Shown: in pieces, positions 33,701 to 43,521 of the stretch
Position numbering within the stretch: the first letter of the stretch is position 1
Layout of the letters: each line of letters starts with the position of its first letter
Assembly: GCA_947576945.1 (NCBI GenBank)
Contig: CANPTH010000036.1
Location: forward strand, 1 to 43,521
Reading direction: 5' to 3'
Source: an uncultured Lachnospiraceae bacterium
Lineage (GTDB): Bacteria; Bacillota; Clostridia; Lachnospirales; Lachnospiraceae
DNA length: 43,521 bases
Position numbers and translations under genes: made by a program
The notes under the pieces: model-generated
Database searches by the model: none
What the model was told of the DNA's origin: nothing
Seen by the model: only the letters and a program-made list of their open reading frames with translations

Positions 33701-36700
33701 TTGAAGATGTCAGATATGAAACAAGAAACTTATCAACCTATGACATTCGATGCTATTAAGATCGGATTGGCATCACCCGAGAAGATCAGAGAGTGGTCGC
33801 GGGGAGAGGTTACCAAACCTGAGACTATCAATTATAGAACATTGAAACCGGAAAAAGAAGGTCTTTTCTGTGAGAAGATTTTCGGACCCAGTAAGGACTG
33901 GGAATGCCACTGCGGTAAGTATAAGAAGATCAGATATAAAGGTGTAGTCTGCGACCGATGCGGCGTGGAGGTGACCAAAGCCAGTGTCCGCAGAGAACGT
34001 ATGGGCCACATTGAGCTGGCGGCGCCGGTTTCCCATATCTGGTATTTTAAAGGCATTCCGAGCCGTATGGGACTGATTCTTGACCTGTCCCCGCGCGTGC
34101 TGGAGAAGGTGCTGTATTTCGCTTCCTATATCGTGCTGGACGGCGGTGACAGTAATCTGGAGTATAAGCAGGTTCTCTCCGAGAAGGAGTATCAGGATGC
34201 CAGAGAGACCTGGGGCAATAAATTCCGTGTAGGCATGGGCGCTGAGGCCATCAAGGAGCTGCTGGAGGCCATCGATCTGGAGACGGAGGCGGTGGAGCTG
34301 AAAGAAGGGCTTCGTGATTCCACAGGCCAGAAGCGTGCCCGTATTATTAAGCGGCTGGAAGTGGTGGAGGCGTTCAGGGAGTCCGGCAATCAGCCGGAGT
34401 GGATGATCATGGATGCAATCCCGGTTATCCCGCCCGATTTACGTCCTATGGTACAGCTGGACGGCGGCCGTTTTGCCACCAGTGACCTGAATGATCTTTA
34501 TAGAAGGATTATCAACAGAAATAACCGTTTGAAGAGACTGCTGGAGCTGGGTGCGCCGGATATCATCGTCCGTAACGAGAAGCGGATGCTGCAGGAGGCG
34601 GTGGACGCGCTGATCGACAATGGCAGGAGAGGCCGTCCGGTGACGGGACCCGGTAACAGGGCGCTGAAATCCCTGTCCGATATGTTGAAAGGTAAATCCG
34701 GACGTTTCCGTCAGAATCTTCTGGGTAAGCGTGTGGACTATTCCGGACGTTCCGTTATCGTGGTCGGGCCGGAGCTTAAGATCTACCAGTGCGGCCTGCC
34801 CAAGGAGATGGCCATCGAGCTGTTCAAACCTTTTGTGATGAAAGAACTGGTGTCCAGAGGCATTTCCCAGAATATCAAGAATGCCAAGAAGCTGGTGGAG
34901 CGGCTGGATACCCAGGTGTGGGATGTGCTGGAGGAAGTGATCAAAGAGCATCCGGTGATGCTGAACCGTGCTCCTACACTGCACAGACTCGGTATTCAGG
35001 CTTTTGAGCCGATCTTGGTAGAAGGTAAGGCGATTAAGCTGCATCCCCTCGTATGTACGGCATTTAACGCCGACTTCGATGGTGACCAGATGGCGGTTCA
35101 TCTGCCGCTGTCTGTGGAAGCGCAGGCAGAGTGCAGATTCCTTCTGCTTTCTCCGAACAACCTGTTGAAGCCCTCCGATGGCGGACCGGTGGCGGTTCCG
35201 TCTCAGGATATGGTGCTGGGTATATACTACCTGACGCAGGAAAGGCCGGGGGCAACGGGAGAAGGCAAGTTCTTTAAGAATGTAAATGAGGCTATTCTGG
35301 CGTATGAAAATGGGGCATGTACCCTGCATACGAGAATTACGGTGAGAGTCAGTAAACAGACGTCAGACGGTGAGACTGTGAGCGGTAATGTGGAGTCCAC
35401 GCTGGGAAGATTCCTTTTTAACGAGATCCTGCCTCAGGATCTGGGCTATGTGGACAGGACCAATCCGGAAGATCTGCTGAAACTGGAAGTAGACTTCCAT
35501 GTAGGTAAGAAACAGTTGAAACAGATTCTGGAGAAGGTTATTAACATCCATGGCGCGGTGAGAACCGCCGAAGTGCTTGATCTGATCAAGTCCACAGGTT
35601 ACAAGTATTCCACCAGAGCGGCAATGACAGTTTCCATCTCCGACATGACCGTGCCGGCAAGAAAGGCCGAGATGCTGGAGGAAGCACAGGCAACGGTTGA
35701 CAAGATCTCCATGAATTTCAGACGTGGTCTGATTACGGAGGAAGAGAGATACCGTGCGGTCGTTGAGACCTGGAACGAGACGGATAAGGAGCTGACGGAG
35801 GTTCTGCTGTCAGGTCTGGATAAATACAACAATATTTTCATGATGGCGGATTCCGGCGCCCGTGGTTCAAACCAGCAGATCAAACAGCTGGTCGGTATGC
35901 GCGGACTGATGGCGGATACCACAGGACGGACCATTGAGCTGCCCATCAAGTCCAACTTCCGTGAAGGACTGGACGTACTGGAATACTTCATGTCCGCCCA
36001 TGGAGCACGGAAGGGACTTTCCGATACGGCGCTGCGTACAGCCGACTCCGGTTATCTGACCAGACGTATGGTTGACGTATCTCAGGAGCTGATTATCCGT
36101 GAGACCGACTGCTGCGAGGGCAGGAAGGAGATTCCTGGTATCGTGGTGAAGGCGTTCATGGACGGCAAGGAGACCATCGAAGGCCTGGGAGACAGAATTA
36201 CAGGACGTTTTTCCTGTGAAGATATCAAAGACAGAGACGGTAAGATGATCGTGAAGAGGAATCACATGATCACACCCGCCCGGGCGGCCAGGATCCTGAG
36301 CGCCGGGGTAAACGAGAAGGGTGAGCCGATCGAAGAAGTGAAGATCCGTACGATCCTGACCTGCCGTTCCCACGTGGGAATCTGTGCGAAGTGTTACGGC
36401 GCCAATATGGCAACAGGCGAAGCAGTGCAGGTGGGTGAGGCTGTCGGTATCATTGCGGCGCAGTCCATCGGTGAGCCGGGTACACAGCTGACCATGCGTA
36501 CCTTCCATACGGGCGGTGTGGCCGGTGACGATATTACGCAGGGTCTTCCACGTGTAGAGGAGCTTTTCGAGGCACGTAAGCCGAAAGGTCTGGCGATCAT
36601 CGCGGAATTCGGCGGTGTGGCTACCATTAAAGATACGAAGAAGAAACGTGAGATCGTGATCACCAACAATGAGACCGGTGAGTCCAAGACGTATCTGATC

Positions 36701-37504
36701 TCCTACGGTTCCAGGATCAAGATTATGGACGGAGCAGTGCTGGAGGCCGGCGACGAACTGACAGAGGGTAGCGTTAACCCGCATGACCTGTTGAAGATCA
36801 AGGGCATACGGGCGGTACAGGATTATATGCTGCGTGAGGTACAGAGAGTATACCGCCTGCAGGGTGTTGACATTGCCGATAAGCATATCGAGGTGATCGT
36901 GCGCCAGATGCTTAAGAAAGTCCGCATCGAGAACAGCGGAGACACGGATTTCCTGCCGGGTACACTGGTGGATGTGCTGGATTATGAGGACATGAACGAG
37001 GAACTTTTCAAAGAAGGCAAAGAGCTGGCGGAGGGCAAGCAGATTCTGCTTGGTATCACAAAGGCAGCGCTGGCAACCGATTCCTTCCTGTCCGCGGCGT
37101 CCTTCCAGGAGACCACAAAGGTGTTGACGGAGGCGGCCATCAAGGGTAAGGTAGATTCCCTGATCGGCCTGAAAGAGAACGTTATCATCGGTAAGTTAAT
37201 TCCGGCCGGTACCGGTATGAAGCGTTACCGTGATACACGGTTGAGCACAGACGAGAATCTTCTGAGCCGTCTGGCGGCAGAGAAGGAAATGCGGTTTGAT
37301 GACGGATTTGTCAGAAGACCAAGATTTGACTTCTCAATGCGTTCAGATGAGACAGAGGAAGAAGATGAGCTGATCGATGCTGAGACGGATGTAATGGAAC
37401 TGGATGAGGAACTGGATCTTGATGAGGAGCTGGATGAAGCGGAAGATTTCGATGAGGCTGAGGCGCTAGAGGAAGCTGAGGCGGAGATGGAAGTTGTGGA
37501 GTAA
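33701..37504 (+). CDS. rpoC: RNA polymerase beta' subunit
   Basis: The 1267-residue subunit holds the catalytic magnesium in NADFDGDQ (residues 456-463). The N-terminal zinc ribbon has C69, C71, C84 and C87. A second cysteine cluster ([14 protein letters not shown]) lies later, with the bridge-helix/trigger-loop region around [22 protein letters not shown] at 33701 is 8 bases from AAGGAG and is preferred on spacing; ATG at 33707 would give the same protein less two residues. The last roughly 50 residues are almost entirely Asp, Glu, Leu and Ala. A terminator/promoter overlap follows. Confidence 0.97.
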   Translation: MKMSDMKQETYQPMTFDAIKIGLASPEKIREWSRGEVTKPETINYRTLKPEKEGLFCEKIFGPSKDWECHCGKYKKIRYKGVVCDRCGVEVTKASVRRERMGHIELAAPVSHIWYFKGIPSRMGLILDLSPRVLEKVLYFASYIVLDGGDSNLEYKQVLSEKEYQDARETWGNKFRVGMGAEAIKELLEAIDLETEAVELKEGLRDSTGQKRARIIKRLEVVEAFRESGNQPEWMIMDAIPVIPPDLRPMVQLDGGRFATSDLNDLYRRIINRNNRLKRLLELGAPDIIVRNEKRMLQEAVDALIDNGRRGRPVTGPGNRALKSLSDMLKGKSGRFRQNLLGKRVDYSGRSVIVVGPELKIYQCGLPKEMAIELFKPFVMKELVSRGISQNIKNAKKLVERLDTQVWDVLEEVIKEHPVMLNRAPTLHRLGIQAFEPILVEGKAIKLHPLVCTAFNADFDGDQMAVHLPLSVEAQAECRFLLLSPNNLLKPSDGGPVAVPSQDMVLGIYYLTQERPGATGEGKFFKNVNEAILAYENGACTLHTRITVRVSKQTSDGETVSGNVESTLGRFLFNEILPQDLGYVDRTNPEDLLKLEVDFHVGKKQLKQILEKVINIHGAVRTAEVLDLIKSTGYKYSTRAAMTVSISDMTVPARKAEMLEEAQATVDKISMNFRRGLITEEERYRAVVETWNETDKELTEVLLSGLDKYNNIFMMADSGARGSNQQIKQLVGMRGLMADTTGRTIELPIKSNFREGLDVLEYFMSAHGARKGLSDTALRTADSGYLTRRMVDVSQELIIRETDCCEGRKEIPGIVVKAFMDGKETIEGLGDRITGRFSCEDIKDRDGKMIVKRNHMITPARAARILSAGVNEKGEPIEEVKIRTILTCRSHVGICAKCYGANMATGEAVQVGEAVGIIAAQSIGEPGTQLTMRTFHTGGVAGDDITQGLPRVEELFEARKPKGLAIIAEFGGVATIKDTKKKREIVITNNETGESKTYLISYGSRIKIMDGAVLEAGDELTEGSVNPHDLLKIKGIRAVQDYMLREVQRVYRLQGVDIADKHIEVIVRQMLKKVRIENSGDTDFLPGTLVDVLDYEDMNEELFKEGKELAEGKQILLGITKAALATDSFLSAASFQETTKVLTEAAIKGKVDSLIGLKENVIIGKLIPAGTGMKRYRDTRLSTDENLLSRLAAEKEMRFDDGFVRRPRFDFSMRSDETEEEDELIDAETDVMELDEELDLDEELDEAEDFDEAEALEEAEAEMEVVE

Positions 37505-37553
37505 GGATTCCGGTCAGAATCAGGGATTTTAAGCGATTTTACAGAAAAATAGG

Positions 37554-37582
37554 TTGACAATGCATTCACATGCAAGTATACT
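37554..37582 (+). promoter_or_regulatory. Sigma-A promoter of the rpsL operon
   Basis: TTGACA (37554-37559), 17 bases, TATACT (37577-37582). The -10 box lies in the loop of the inverted repeat described next. Confidence 0.85.
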
Positions 37583-37610
37583 AATTTAGTGCGTGTGAAT
37601 GCATTTTTTT
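37559..37610 (+). terminator. Terminator of rpoBC enclosing the rpsL promoter
   Basis: AATGCATTCACA (37559-37570) pairs perfectly with TGTGAATGCATT (37594-37605). The arm is followed by Ts to 37610. Transcripts coming from rpoC contain both arms and can terminate. Transcripts started at the internal promoter begin near 37589, lack the left arm and cannot. The 23-base loop is large, which lowers certainty. Confidence 0.55.
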
Positions 37611-37656
37611 GTGTTGCACGCAGCAGGTTCATTTATTACAACAGGAGGTGAAAAGA

Positions 37657-38076
37657 ATGCCAACATTTAACCAGTTAGTTAGAAAAGGACGTCAGACATC
37701 TGTAAAGAAGTCAACCGCACCGGCTTTGTTGAAAGGTTACAACTCCCTTCACAAGACAGCGATCGATACTTCTTCTCCGCAGAAGAGAGGTGTCTGCACA
37801 GCTGTTAAGACAGCAACTCCTAAGAAGCCTAACTCAGCGCTGAGAAAGATCGCCAGAGTACGTCTTTCCAACGGAATCGAAGTGACAAGCTACATTCCGG
37901 GCGAAGGTCATAACCTGCAGGAGCACAGTGTTGTGCTGATCCGCGGCGGAAGAGTAAAAGACTTACCTGGTACAAGATACCATATTATCAGAGGTACTCT
38001 TGATACAGCTGGTGTTGCTAACAGACGGCAGGCTCGTTCCAAGTACGGGGCCAAGAGACCTAAAGCAGGTAAGTAA
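37657..38076 (+). CDS. rpsL: Ribosomal protein uS12
   Basis: A 139-residue decoding-centre protein of the 30S subunit. The start [12 protein letters not shown] is typical, and the open upstream extension to 37609 is excluded by AGGAGGTG before ATG 37657. Conserved loops [11 protein letters not shown] and [14 protein letters not shown] keep the lysines at which streptomycin resistance usually arises, so sensitivity is predicted. It is first gene of the str operon, with rpsG, fusA and tuf downstream. Confidence 0.98.
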   Translation: MPTFNQLVRKGRQTSVKKSTAPALLKGYNSLHKTAIDTSSPQKRGVCTAVKTATPKKPNSALRKIARVRLSNGIEVTSYIPGEGHNLQEHSVVLIRGGRVKDLPGTRYHIIRGTLDTAGVANRRQARSKYGAKRPKAGK

Positions 38077-38389
38077 AAGTAAAGTTACCGCGTAGATCTG
38101 CTCAGGTAAAGTTGTTTTGCAAATCAGCATAAATAATTTTGCGTCACAAATTTATCCGGTGAGTCTGTTAAGTGAATTAATTCTGTATTTTGCAGTGCAG
38201 ATTTACAGGTTGAGCAGAATTTTAGGTTGTGAATTTCAGGACCACAAACAGAACTAATTTAGTGTTGGGATTCTTATGAAATAGCAGGCGGCGTATGCCG
38301 CCGATCGTAGAAAACCGCACGGACACATTGAATTAGAGGACACATGTGAGTACCGATGAATTATTAATGATAATAAGGAGGGAAGAAAC
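38077..38389 (+). other. Structured rpsL-rpsG spacer
   Basis: There is no gene in these 313 bases. TCTGCTCA (38097-38104) can pair with TGAGCAGA (38211-38218), and the adjacent TAAA with TTTA, closing a domain of about 120 bases. AATTCTG near 38178 can compete for part of the right arm (CAGAATT). GGCGGC-GTAT-GCCGCC (38287-38302) is a compact hairpin nearer rpsG. In Escherichia coli S7 represses its operon by binding the S12-S7 spacer, so an S7 site is a fair guess. No strong promoter or T-tract terminator was found. Confidence 0.5.
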
Positions 38390-38860
38390 GTGCCACGTAA
38401 AGGACATATTGCAAAGAGAGATGTATTGGCAGATCCTTTATACAATAATAAGGTGGTTACCAAACTGATCAACAATATCATGTTGGACGGTAAGAAAGGT
38501 GTAGCCCAGAAGATTGTATACGGAGCATTTGCGCGCGTAGAGAATAAGGCAGGTAAGCCGGCACTTGACGTTTTCGAGGAGGCTATGAACAATATCATGC
38601 CTGTTCTGGAGGTTAAGGCAAGACGTATCGGTGGTGCAACCTATCAGGTGCCGATCGAAGTACGTCCTGACAGACGCCAGGCTCTTGGACTTCGTTGGCT
38701 GGTAATGTTTTCTCGTAAGAGAGGCGAGAAGACCATGGAAGAGAGACTTGCCAATGAGATTTTGGATGCGTCTAACAATACCGGCGCAGCCGTTAAGAGA
38801 AAAGAAGACATGCACAAGATGGCAGAGGCCAACAAGGCATTTGCACATTATCGCTTCTAA
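38390..38860 (+). CDS. rpsG: Ribosomal protein uS7
   Basis: A 156-residue protein that organises the 30S head by binding 16S rRNA at the E/P side. It begins (M)[15 protein letters not shown], with [12 protein letters not shown], then [11 protein letters not shown] and [16 protein letters not shown]. Translation starts at GTG 38390; AAGGAGG lies upstream at the right distance and no ATG is available. In proteobacteria S7 is the str-operon repressor, and the long structured spacer ahead would fit a related control. Confidence 0.98.
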   Translation: MPRKGHIAKRDVLADPLYNNKVVTKLINNIMLDGKKGVAQKIVYGAFARVENKAGKPALDVFEEAMNNIMPVLEVKARRIGGATYQVPIEVRPDRRQALGLRWLVMFSRKRGEKTMEERLANEILDASNNTGAAVKRKEDMHKMAEANKAFAHYRF

Positions 38861-38904
38861 GCTCTTTCTATTGCGTTTTGAATTATTATAAGGAGGAAAA
38901 AACC

Positions 38905-41022
38905 TTGGCTGGAAGAGAATATCCGTTAGAGAGAACCAGAAATATAGGTATTATGGCTCATATCGATGCCGGTAAGACCACATTGTCAGAGCGTATCCTG
39001 TATTATACTGGTGTTAACTATAAGATCGGTGACACTCATGAAGGCACTGCTACCATGGACTGGATGGAGCAGGAGCAGGAAAGAGGTATCACGATCACAT
39101 CGGCCGCTACAACATGCCACTGGACCTTGGAAGAGAACTGCAAACCCAAGCCGGGCGCGTTGGAGCACCGTATCAATATTATCGACACTCCCGGTCACGT
39201 TGACTTCACGGTAGAAGTTGAGCGTTCCCTCCGTGTACTGGATGGCGCTGTAGGCGTGTTCTGTGCAAAGGGTGGTGTTGAGCCGCAGTCAGAAAACGTG
39301 TGGCGGCAGGCTGATACCTACAATGTTCCGAGAATGGCGTTCATCAACAAGATGGACATTCTGGGCGCTAATTTCTTTGGCGCCGTAGAACAGATTCGGA
39401 CAAGGCTGGGTAAAAATGCGATTATTCTTCAGTTACCGATCGGTAAGGAAGACGAGTTTAAGGGAATCATCGATCTTTTTGAGATGAAGGCCTATATCTA
39501 TAATGATGATAAGGGAGAAGATATCACGATCACAGATATCCCGGAGGATATGGCGGATGACGCTGAACTCTATCATGACGAACTGGTAGAGAAGATCTGT
39601 GAGCTGGATGACGACCTTACCATGATGTATCTGGAAGGCGAGGAGCCTTCTGTTGATCAGTTGAAAGCGGCGCTGCGCCGTGGTACGTGTGAGTGTACGG
39701 CAGTACCTGTATGTTGTGGTTCCGCATACAGGAACAAAGGTGTTCAGAAACTTCTGGATGCTGTTCTGGAGTTCATGCCGGCGCCTACAGATATCCCTGC
39801 AATCAAGGGTGTGGACAGCGACGGCAACGAGGTGGAGAGACATTCTTCCGATGAGGAGCCTTTCTCTGCACTGGCATTCAAGATCATGGCTGATCCGTTT
39901 GTCGGCAAACTGGCATTCTTCCGTGTGTATTCCGGAACGATCAACTCCGGTTCCTATGTGCTGAATGCGACAAAGAACAAGAAAGAGCGTGTGGGACGTA
40001 TCCTGCAGATGCATGCCAACAAGAGAGCAGAGCTGGATAAAGTATATTCCGGTGATATTGCTGCGGCAGTAGGGTTTAAGATTACTACAACCGGTGATAC
40101 TATTTGTGATGAACAGCATCCTGTTATCCTGGAGTCCATGGAATTCCCGGAGCCGGTTATCGAATTGGCGATTGAGCCTAAGACCAAGGCCGGTCAGGGC
40201 AAGATGGGTGAAGCTTTAGCAAAACTTGCTGAAGAAGATCCTACGTTCCGTGCACACACAGATCACGAAACGGGCCAGACCATCATCGCAGGTATGGGTG
40301 AGCTGCATCTGGAGATCATTGTTGACCGTCTGCTTCGTGAGTACAAGGTAGAGGCCAATGTAGGTGCACCGCAGGTTGCTTACAAGGAGAGCTTTACGAA
40401 ACCTGTTGATCAGGAATACAAATATGCGAAACAGTCCGGTGGTCGTGGACAGTACGGACACTGTAAAGTTAAATTCGAACCCATGGATCCGAACGGCGAA
40501 GAGACATTCAAGTTTGAGACCAGCGTGGTAGGCGGTGCGATTCCGAAGGAATATATCCCGGCTGTCGGCGAAGGTATTGAAGAGGCTTCCAGAGCGGGTG
40601 TTCTGGGTGGATTCCCGGTACTTGGCGTTCACGCTAACGTATACGACGGTTCCTACCATGAAGTGGACTCCTCTGAGATGGCATTCCACATCGCAGGTTC
40701 CATGTGCTTCAAGGAAGCAATGAAGAAAGCAGGTCCGGTTCTGCTTGAGCCGATCATGAAAGTGGAAGTGACCATGCCTGAAGAGTATATGGGTGACGTA
40801 ATCGGTGATATCAATTCCCGTCGTGGACGTATCGAAGGTATGGAAGATATCGGCGGCGGCAAGATGGTGAAAGGTTATGTACCGCTTGCTGAGATGTTCG
40901 GTTATTCCACAGACCTGCGTTCCAAGACACAGGGCCGCGGTAACTACTCGATGTTCTTCGAGAAATACGAGCAGGTGCCGAAGAGCGTTCAAGAAAAAGT
41001 TCTGGCAGCTAAGGCAAAATAA
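38905..41022 (+). CDS. fusA: Elongation factor G
   Basis: A 705-residue translocase GTPase. P-loop AHIDAGKTT, switch [14 protein letters not shown], and domain IV with [15 protein letters not shown] are all present. The frame is open from 38878, but the true start is TTG at 38905: AGGAGG (38891-38896) is 8 bases away and the protein then begins (M)[14 protein letters not shown] as in homologues. It follows rpsG by 44 bases. Its last codons are partly duplicated after the stop. Confidence 0.98.
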   Translation: MAGREYPLERTRNIGIMAHIDAGKTTLSERILYYTGVNYKIGDTHEGTATMDWMEQEQERGITITSAATTCHWTLEENCKPKPGALEHRINIIDTPGHVDFTVEVERSLRVLDGAVGVFCAKGGVEPQSENVWRQADTYNVPRMAFINKMDILGANFFGAVEQIRTRLGKNAIILQLPIGKEDEFKGIIDLFEMKAYIYNDDKGEDITITDIPEDMADDAELYHDELVEKICELDDDLTMMYLEGEEPSVDQLKAALRRGTCECTAVPVCCGSAYRNKGVQKLLDAVLEFMPAPTDIPAIKGVDSDGNEVERHSSDEEPFSALAFKIMADPFVGKLAFFRVYSGTINSGSYVLNATKNKKERVGRILQMHANKRAELDKVYSGDIAAAVGFKITTTGDTICDEQHPVILESMEFPEPVIELAIEPKTKAGQGKMGEALAKLAEEDPTFRAHTDHETGQTIIAGMGELHLEIIVDRLLREYKVEANVGAPQVAYKESFTKPVDQEYKYAKQSGGRGQYGHCKVKFEPMDPNGEETFKFETSVVGGAIPKEYIPAVGEGIEEASRAGVLGGFPVLGVHANVYDGSYHEVDSSEMAFHIAGSMCFKEAMKKAGPVLLEPIMKVEVTMPEEYMGDVIGDINSRRGRIEGMEDIGGGKMVKGYVPLAEMFGYSTDLRSKTQGRGNYSMFFEKYEQVPKSVQEKVLAAKAK

Positions 41023-41076
41023 AGTGTGAAGAAACTTTATCTTGAGAAAAAGTTTTGGCAGCTAAGGCAAAATAAA
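40991..41076 (+). repeat. Partial tandem duplication of the fusA 3' end
   Basis: Bases 40991-41023 (the last ten codons of fusA, its stop and one base) recur at 41044-41076 with 31 of 33 identical, an offset of 53 bases. The stretch before the second copy (GAAGAAACTTTATCTTGAG) also resembles the stretch before the first, so the duplicated unit is probably about 50 bases. The second copy is out of use, lying after the stop. A weak A/T hairpin (AAAAAC-AAAG-GTTTTT, 41085-41100) follows and may help end the fusA transcript. Confidence 0.88.
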
Positions 41077-41120
41077 AGGCAGGTAAAAACAAAGGTTTTT
41101 GTGTAAAAACGAAATAATGC

Positions 41121-41149
41121 TTGAAAATCTTGGCAATCTTTAATATAAT
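41121..41149 (+). promoter_or_regulatory. Sigma-A promoter of tuf
   Basis: TTGAAA (41121-41126), 17 bases, TATAAT (41144-41149). Near consensus, it allows tuf to be expressed above the rest of the str operon. Confidence 0.85.
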
Positions 41150-41212
41150 CAAAGATAGCTGATTGAACAGAACAATTTTAAATTTATCTAGTTTTTAAGG
41201 AGGACTTTAAAA

Positions 41213-42400
41213 ATGGCTAAGGCTAAGTTTGAAAGAAACAAACCACATTGTAATATCGGCACCATTGGTCACGTTGACCATGGTAAGACGACATTGACAG
41301 CAGCGATCACAAAAGTACTTTCCGAGAGAGTTGCAGGTAACACTGCTACAGATTTCGAGAATATCGATAAGGCTCCGGAAGAGAGAGAAAGAGGTATCAC
41401 AATCTCTACAGCTCACGTTGAGTACGAGACAGATAAGAGACACTATGCACACGTTGACTGCCCTGGACATGCTGACTACGTTAAGAACATGATCACAGGT
41501 GCTGCTCAGATGGACGGCGCTATCCTTGTTGTAGCTGCTACAGACGGTGTTATGGCTCAGACCAAAGAGCACATCCTTCTGTCCCGTCAGGTAGGCGTTC
41601 CTTATATCGTAGTATTCATGAACAAGTGCGATATGGTAGACGACCCTGAGCTGCTTGAGCTGGTTGAGATGGAAATCACAGAGCAGTTGGAAGAGTATGA
41701 GTTCACAGATTGCCCGATCGTTAAGGGTTCCGCGCTGAAAGCTCTGGAAGATCCCAACAGCGAGTGGGGCGACAAGATCATGGAGCTGATGAGCACAGTT
41801 GATGAGTATATTCCGGATCCTCAGCGTGACACAGATAAGCCGTTCCTTATGCCTGTCGAGGATGTATTCTCTATCACAGGCCGTGGTACCGTTGCTACAG
41901 GTAGAGTAGAGCGTGGTACACTGCATATGTCTGATGATGTAGAGATCATTGGTGTTAAGGAAGAGACACAGAAGTCTGTTGTAACAGGTATCGAGATGTT
42001 CCGTAAGCTGCTGGATGAGGCACAGGCTGGTGATAACATCGGTGTTCTGCTTCGTGGTATCCAGAGAACAGATATCGAAAGAGGACAGGTTCTTGCTAAA
42101 CCCGGTTCTGTAACCTGCCACAGAAAGTTTACGGCTCAGGTTTACGTATTGACGAAAGACGAGGGTGGTCGTCATACTCCTTTCTTCAATAACTACAGAC
42201 CGCAGTTCTATTTCAGAACAACCGATATCACAGGTGTATGTAACCTTCCTGAAGGTACAGAGATGTGCATGCCTGGTGATAACGTAGAGATGAGCATCGA
42301 GCTGATTCATCCGATCGCTATGGAGCAGGGTCTTACGTTTGCTATCCGTGAGGGTGGTAGAACTGTTGGTTCTGGTAGGGTTGCTACAATCATTGAGTAA
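41213..42400 (+). CDS. tuf: Elongation factor Tu
   Basis: A 395-residue GTPase delivering aminoacyl-tRNA to the ribosome. P-loop [25 protein letters not shown] and SALKALE are intact. Domains 2 and 3 are complete ([35 protein letters not shown]). GGAGG precedes the ATG. It has its own promoter and is closed by a strong terminator. Codon use looks more restricted than in the glycosyltransferase genes, as expected for a very highly expressed gene. Confidence 0.99.
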   Translation: MAKAKFERNKPHCNIGTIGHVDHGKTTLTAAITKVLSERVAGNTATDFENIDKAPEERERGITISTAHVEYETDKRHYAHVDCPGHADYVKNMITGAAQMDGAILVVAATDGVMAQTKEHILLSRQVGVPYIVVFMNKCDMVDDPELLELVEMEITEQLEEYEFTDCPIVKGSALKALEDPNSEWGDKIMELMSTVDEYIPDPQRDTDKPFLMPVEDVFSITGRGTVATGRVERGTLHMSDDVEIIGVKEETQKSVVTGIEMFRKLLDEAQAGDNIGVLLRGIQRTDIERGQVLAKPGSVTCHRKFTAQVYVLTKDEGGRHTPFFNNYRPQFYFRTTDITGVCNLPEGTEMCMPGDNVEMSIELIHPIAMEQGLTFAIREGGRTVGSGRVATIIE

Positions 42401-42422
42401 TTATAATTTATTCAGTAAAATC

Positions 42423-42455
42423 AAGGCTTTCGGGGATTTCTCCGAAAGCCTTTTT
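42423..42455 (+). terminator. Rho-independent terminator after tuf
   Basis: AAGGCTTTCGG (42423-42433), 8-base loop, CCGAAAGCCTT (42442-42452) and Ts to 42455. Confidence 0.93.
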
Positions 42456-42543
42456 AAATGAAAAATAACTTAGTGGGTTGCCTGTGCTTCTATAATGCTT
42501 CTAAAATATTTGGAAATTGATTAGCCTTGTTCATTGTAATGAG

Positions 42544-43191
42544 TTATTGTAGGTACATTTGATTGTACACGTTATTTACTGCTTCAGCATAAAGTGAGAA
42601 TGAATGCTTATTATTTCCTTCATTGATGTTTTTCAGTAATAGATACTCTTCTTTGATGTAAGACCATCCATTATCTTCAATAATATTCTGTACTTTTTCA
42701 TCTATTTCAGAAGATAATGATCGAAAAACAAATTGATAGGATTGTATTGTTTTATTGTTCCTAAGATAATAATATCCTTCATTGATGCCATTGCTTCCAT
42801 AGTAGATAATAGCAAGGTCACAACGGTGGCGTATTTTCTTTCGGCCTTTGTCAATCACCTTTATGGTGATAGAAGATGTAGAATCTTTTGGAAATGAATA
42901 TGACGTTCCTCGCAAGGCTGTTTTTAAAGCGGTCATAAAATTTTGTTTGATAATCTCGGCATCATAACGATAATCGTTTCCAAGAGGGGAAAGAATCAAA
43001 TTATAATCGAAATCATATCCATTGTTTCCGCCTTTAATTCTAGTGATAAGGTGTCTTTTGCCGCTTCCAATTAGATGGGGTTGAAATCTTAGTCCATAGT
43101 TTTTGAACATTTCAATTTGAGTACGCCTAATAATTCCTTCAAGTTCTTTTCTAACGGGCGCATATTCGGATTTTTTTACATATTCATACAT
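42544..43191 (-). CDS. Predicted Pol-beta-type nucleotidyltransferase, accessory
   Basis: A 215-residue protein. HLIGSGKR (39-46) gives the GS of the nucleotidyltransferase fold, YDFDYNLIL (59-67) offers D60 and D62 as metal ligands, and CDLAIIY (124-130) supplies the third acidic residue, D125. Insertion between GS and DxD (GGNNGY) is longer than in many families, so the exact family is open: an antitoxin- or CD-NTase-like enzyme, or an uncharacterised group. AAAGGAG lies before the ATG. The gene looks AT-richer than the ribosomal genes and is convergent with tuf, suggesting acquired DNA. No effector gene is visible inside the window. Confidence 0.55.
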   Translation of the reverse strand: MYEYVKKSEYAPVRKELEGIIRRTQIEMFKNYGLRFQPHLIGSGKRHLITRIKGGNNGYDFDYNLILSPLGNDYRYDAEIIKQNFMTALKTALRGTSYSFPKDSTSSITIKVIDKGRKKIRHRCDLAIIYYGSNGINEGYYYLRNNKTIQSYQFVFRSLSSEIDEKVQNIIEDNGWSYIKEEYLLLKNINEGNNKHSFSLYAEAVNNVYNQMYLQ

Positions 43192-43220
43192 ATTTTATTT
43201 CTCCTTTCGCCCATGCCTCC

Positions 43221-43275
43221 ATACAATCTTGATGATTGTATCGTTATAGAATAGCATAAATTTGTTGATTGTCAA
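43221..43275 (-). promoter_or_regulatory. Promoter and palindrome of the nucleotidyltransferase gene
   Basis: On the minus strand: TTGACA (43275-43270), 16 bases, TATTCT (43253-43248). Downstream of the -10 box an 8-bp inverted repeat ATACAATC-TTGAT-GATTGTAT (43221-43241, plus-strand coordinates) lies before the ribosome binding site and could be an operator or a leader hairpin. Confidence 0.6.
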
Positions 43276-43327
43276 TACTCAAATGTCATTTTTACCCCAG
43301 CTCTTGAATTACTAAGTGTTAACATTT

Positions 43328-43521
43328 TTATCCAAGCAATTCCTTGTTTTTCTGAATATATTCTTTCCAGACCGCTTCTCGGTCTTTCTTGTGTGTGTTC
43401 TCGTATTTTTCGGTATATTCATCATGCAGCCTCTTTAACTGTTCCATTAAAGGGGTATCATTAGGAACTGTAGTGGTCAAGCATTTTTGTAACGCTTGTG
43501 GCTAAAAAATATTTCTTTTAT
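43328..43521 (-). pseudogene. C-terminal fragment of an unknown gene, possibly frameshifted
   Basis: Reading leftward from the window edge, one frame gives EIFFSHKRYKNA and a stop. The adjoining frame gives CLTTTVPNDTPLMEQLKRL, continues through YEYTEKYEN-like charged helix (DEYTEKYENTHKKDREA) and ends ELLG at a TAA (43328-43330). The frames join smoothly if one A is added to the run of five at 43484-43488. No ribosome binding site precedes the internal ATG, so the second part is probably not a gene of its own. The tail is a charged helix; the family is not recognised. A sequencing error cannot be excluded. Confidence 0.4.

Noticed and set aside
41207..42310. Minus-strand open frame of 367 codons
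   Set aside because: Antisense to tuf; a known artefact of highly biased genes.

Overview
The window looks like chromosomal DNA of a motile, Gram-positive anaerobe of the Clostridia, most likely family Lachnospiraceae. Three things point there: the gene order rpmG-secE-nusG-rplK-rplA ... rplJ-rplL-rpoB-rpoC-rpsL-rpsG-fusA-tuf, near-consensus sigma-A promoters with AGGAGG-type ribosome binding sites, and a single short flagellin driven by a textbook sigma-28 promoter. No tRNA, rRNA, CRISPR array, insertion sequence or phage gene was recognised.

Left third (about 1-18.2 kb) is a glycosyltransferase island wrapped around the flagellin gene hag (3542-4588). I count six CgeB/DUF3880-like GT-B domains: three of one close subfamily at 1000, 2178 and 7282, two of a second subfamily at 12265 and 14805, and a divergent one fused to DUF4422 and a helical/TPR linker at 4794-7190. 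There are also seven GT-A domains, three of them in GT2-TPR proteins on the minus strand (13620-18184). One 677-residue protein carries two GT-A domains and a methyltransferase domain. A small helical protein (8487) is found both alone and fused to a GT-A domain (11038). The simplest reading is a flagellin O-glycosylation island: variable sets of transferases build a methylated glycan on filament subunits. This is inferred from context.

Middle (18.2-23.5 kb) holds a divergent intergenic region with a perfect 25-bp inverted repeat, a small HTH regulator, UDP-galactopyranose mutase (glf), a biotin-dependent acyl-CoA carboxyltransferase/decarboxylase subunit behind a perfect consensus promoter, and a FliD-like flagellar protein on the minus strand with a long structured leader.

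Right half (23.5-42.5 kb) is the ribosomal protein/RNA polymerase/elongation factor supercluster. Its RNA-level control is readable: a leader before rplK that looks like the L1 stalk of 23S rRNA, an L10 leader with attenuator before rplJ, a strong terminator after rplL with a new promoter before rpoB, a terminator whose loop contains the rpsL promoter, and a structured rpsL-rpsG spacer. Unusually, a membrane-anchored CapA-like protein and an acidic hypothetical protein sit between rplA and rplJ, flanked by hairpins and short repeats. The 3' end of fusA is partly duplicated in the fusA-tuf spacer.

Right edge (42.5 kb to end) looks AT-richer and accessory: a predicted nucleotidyltransferase on the minus strand, convergent with tuf, preceded by a fragment of another gene that may be frameshifted.
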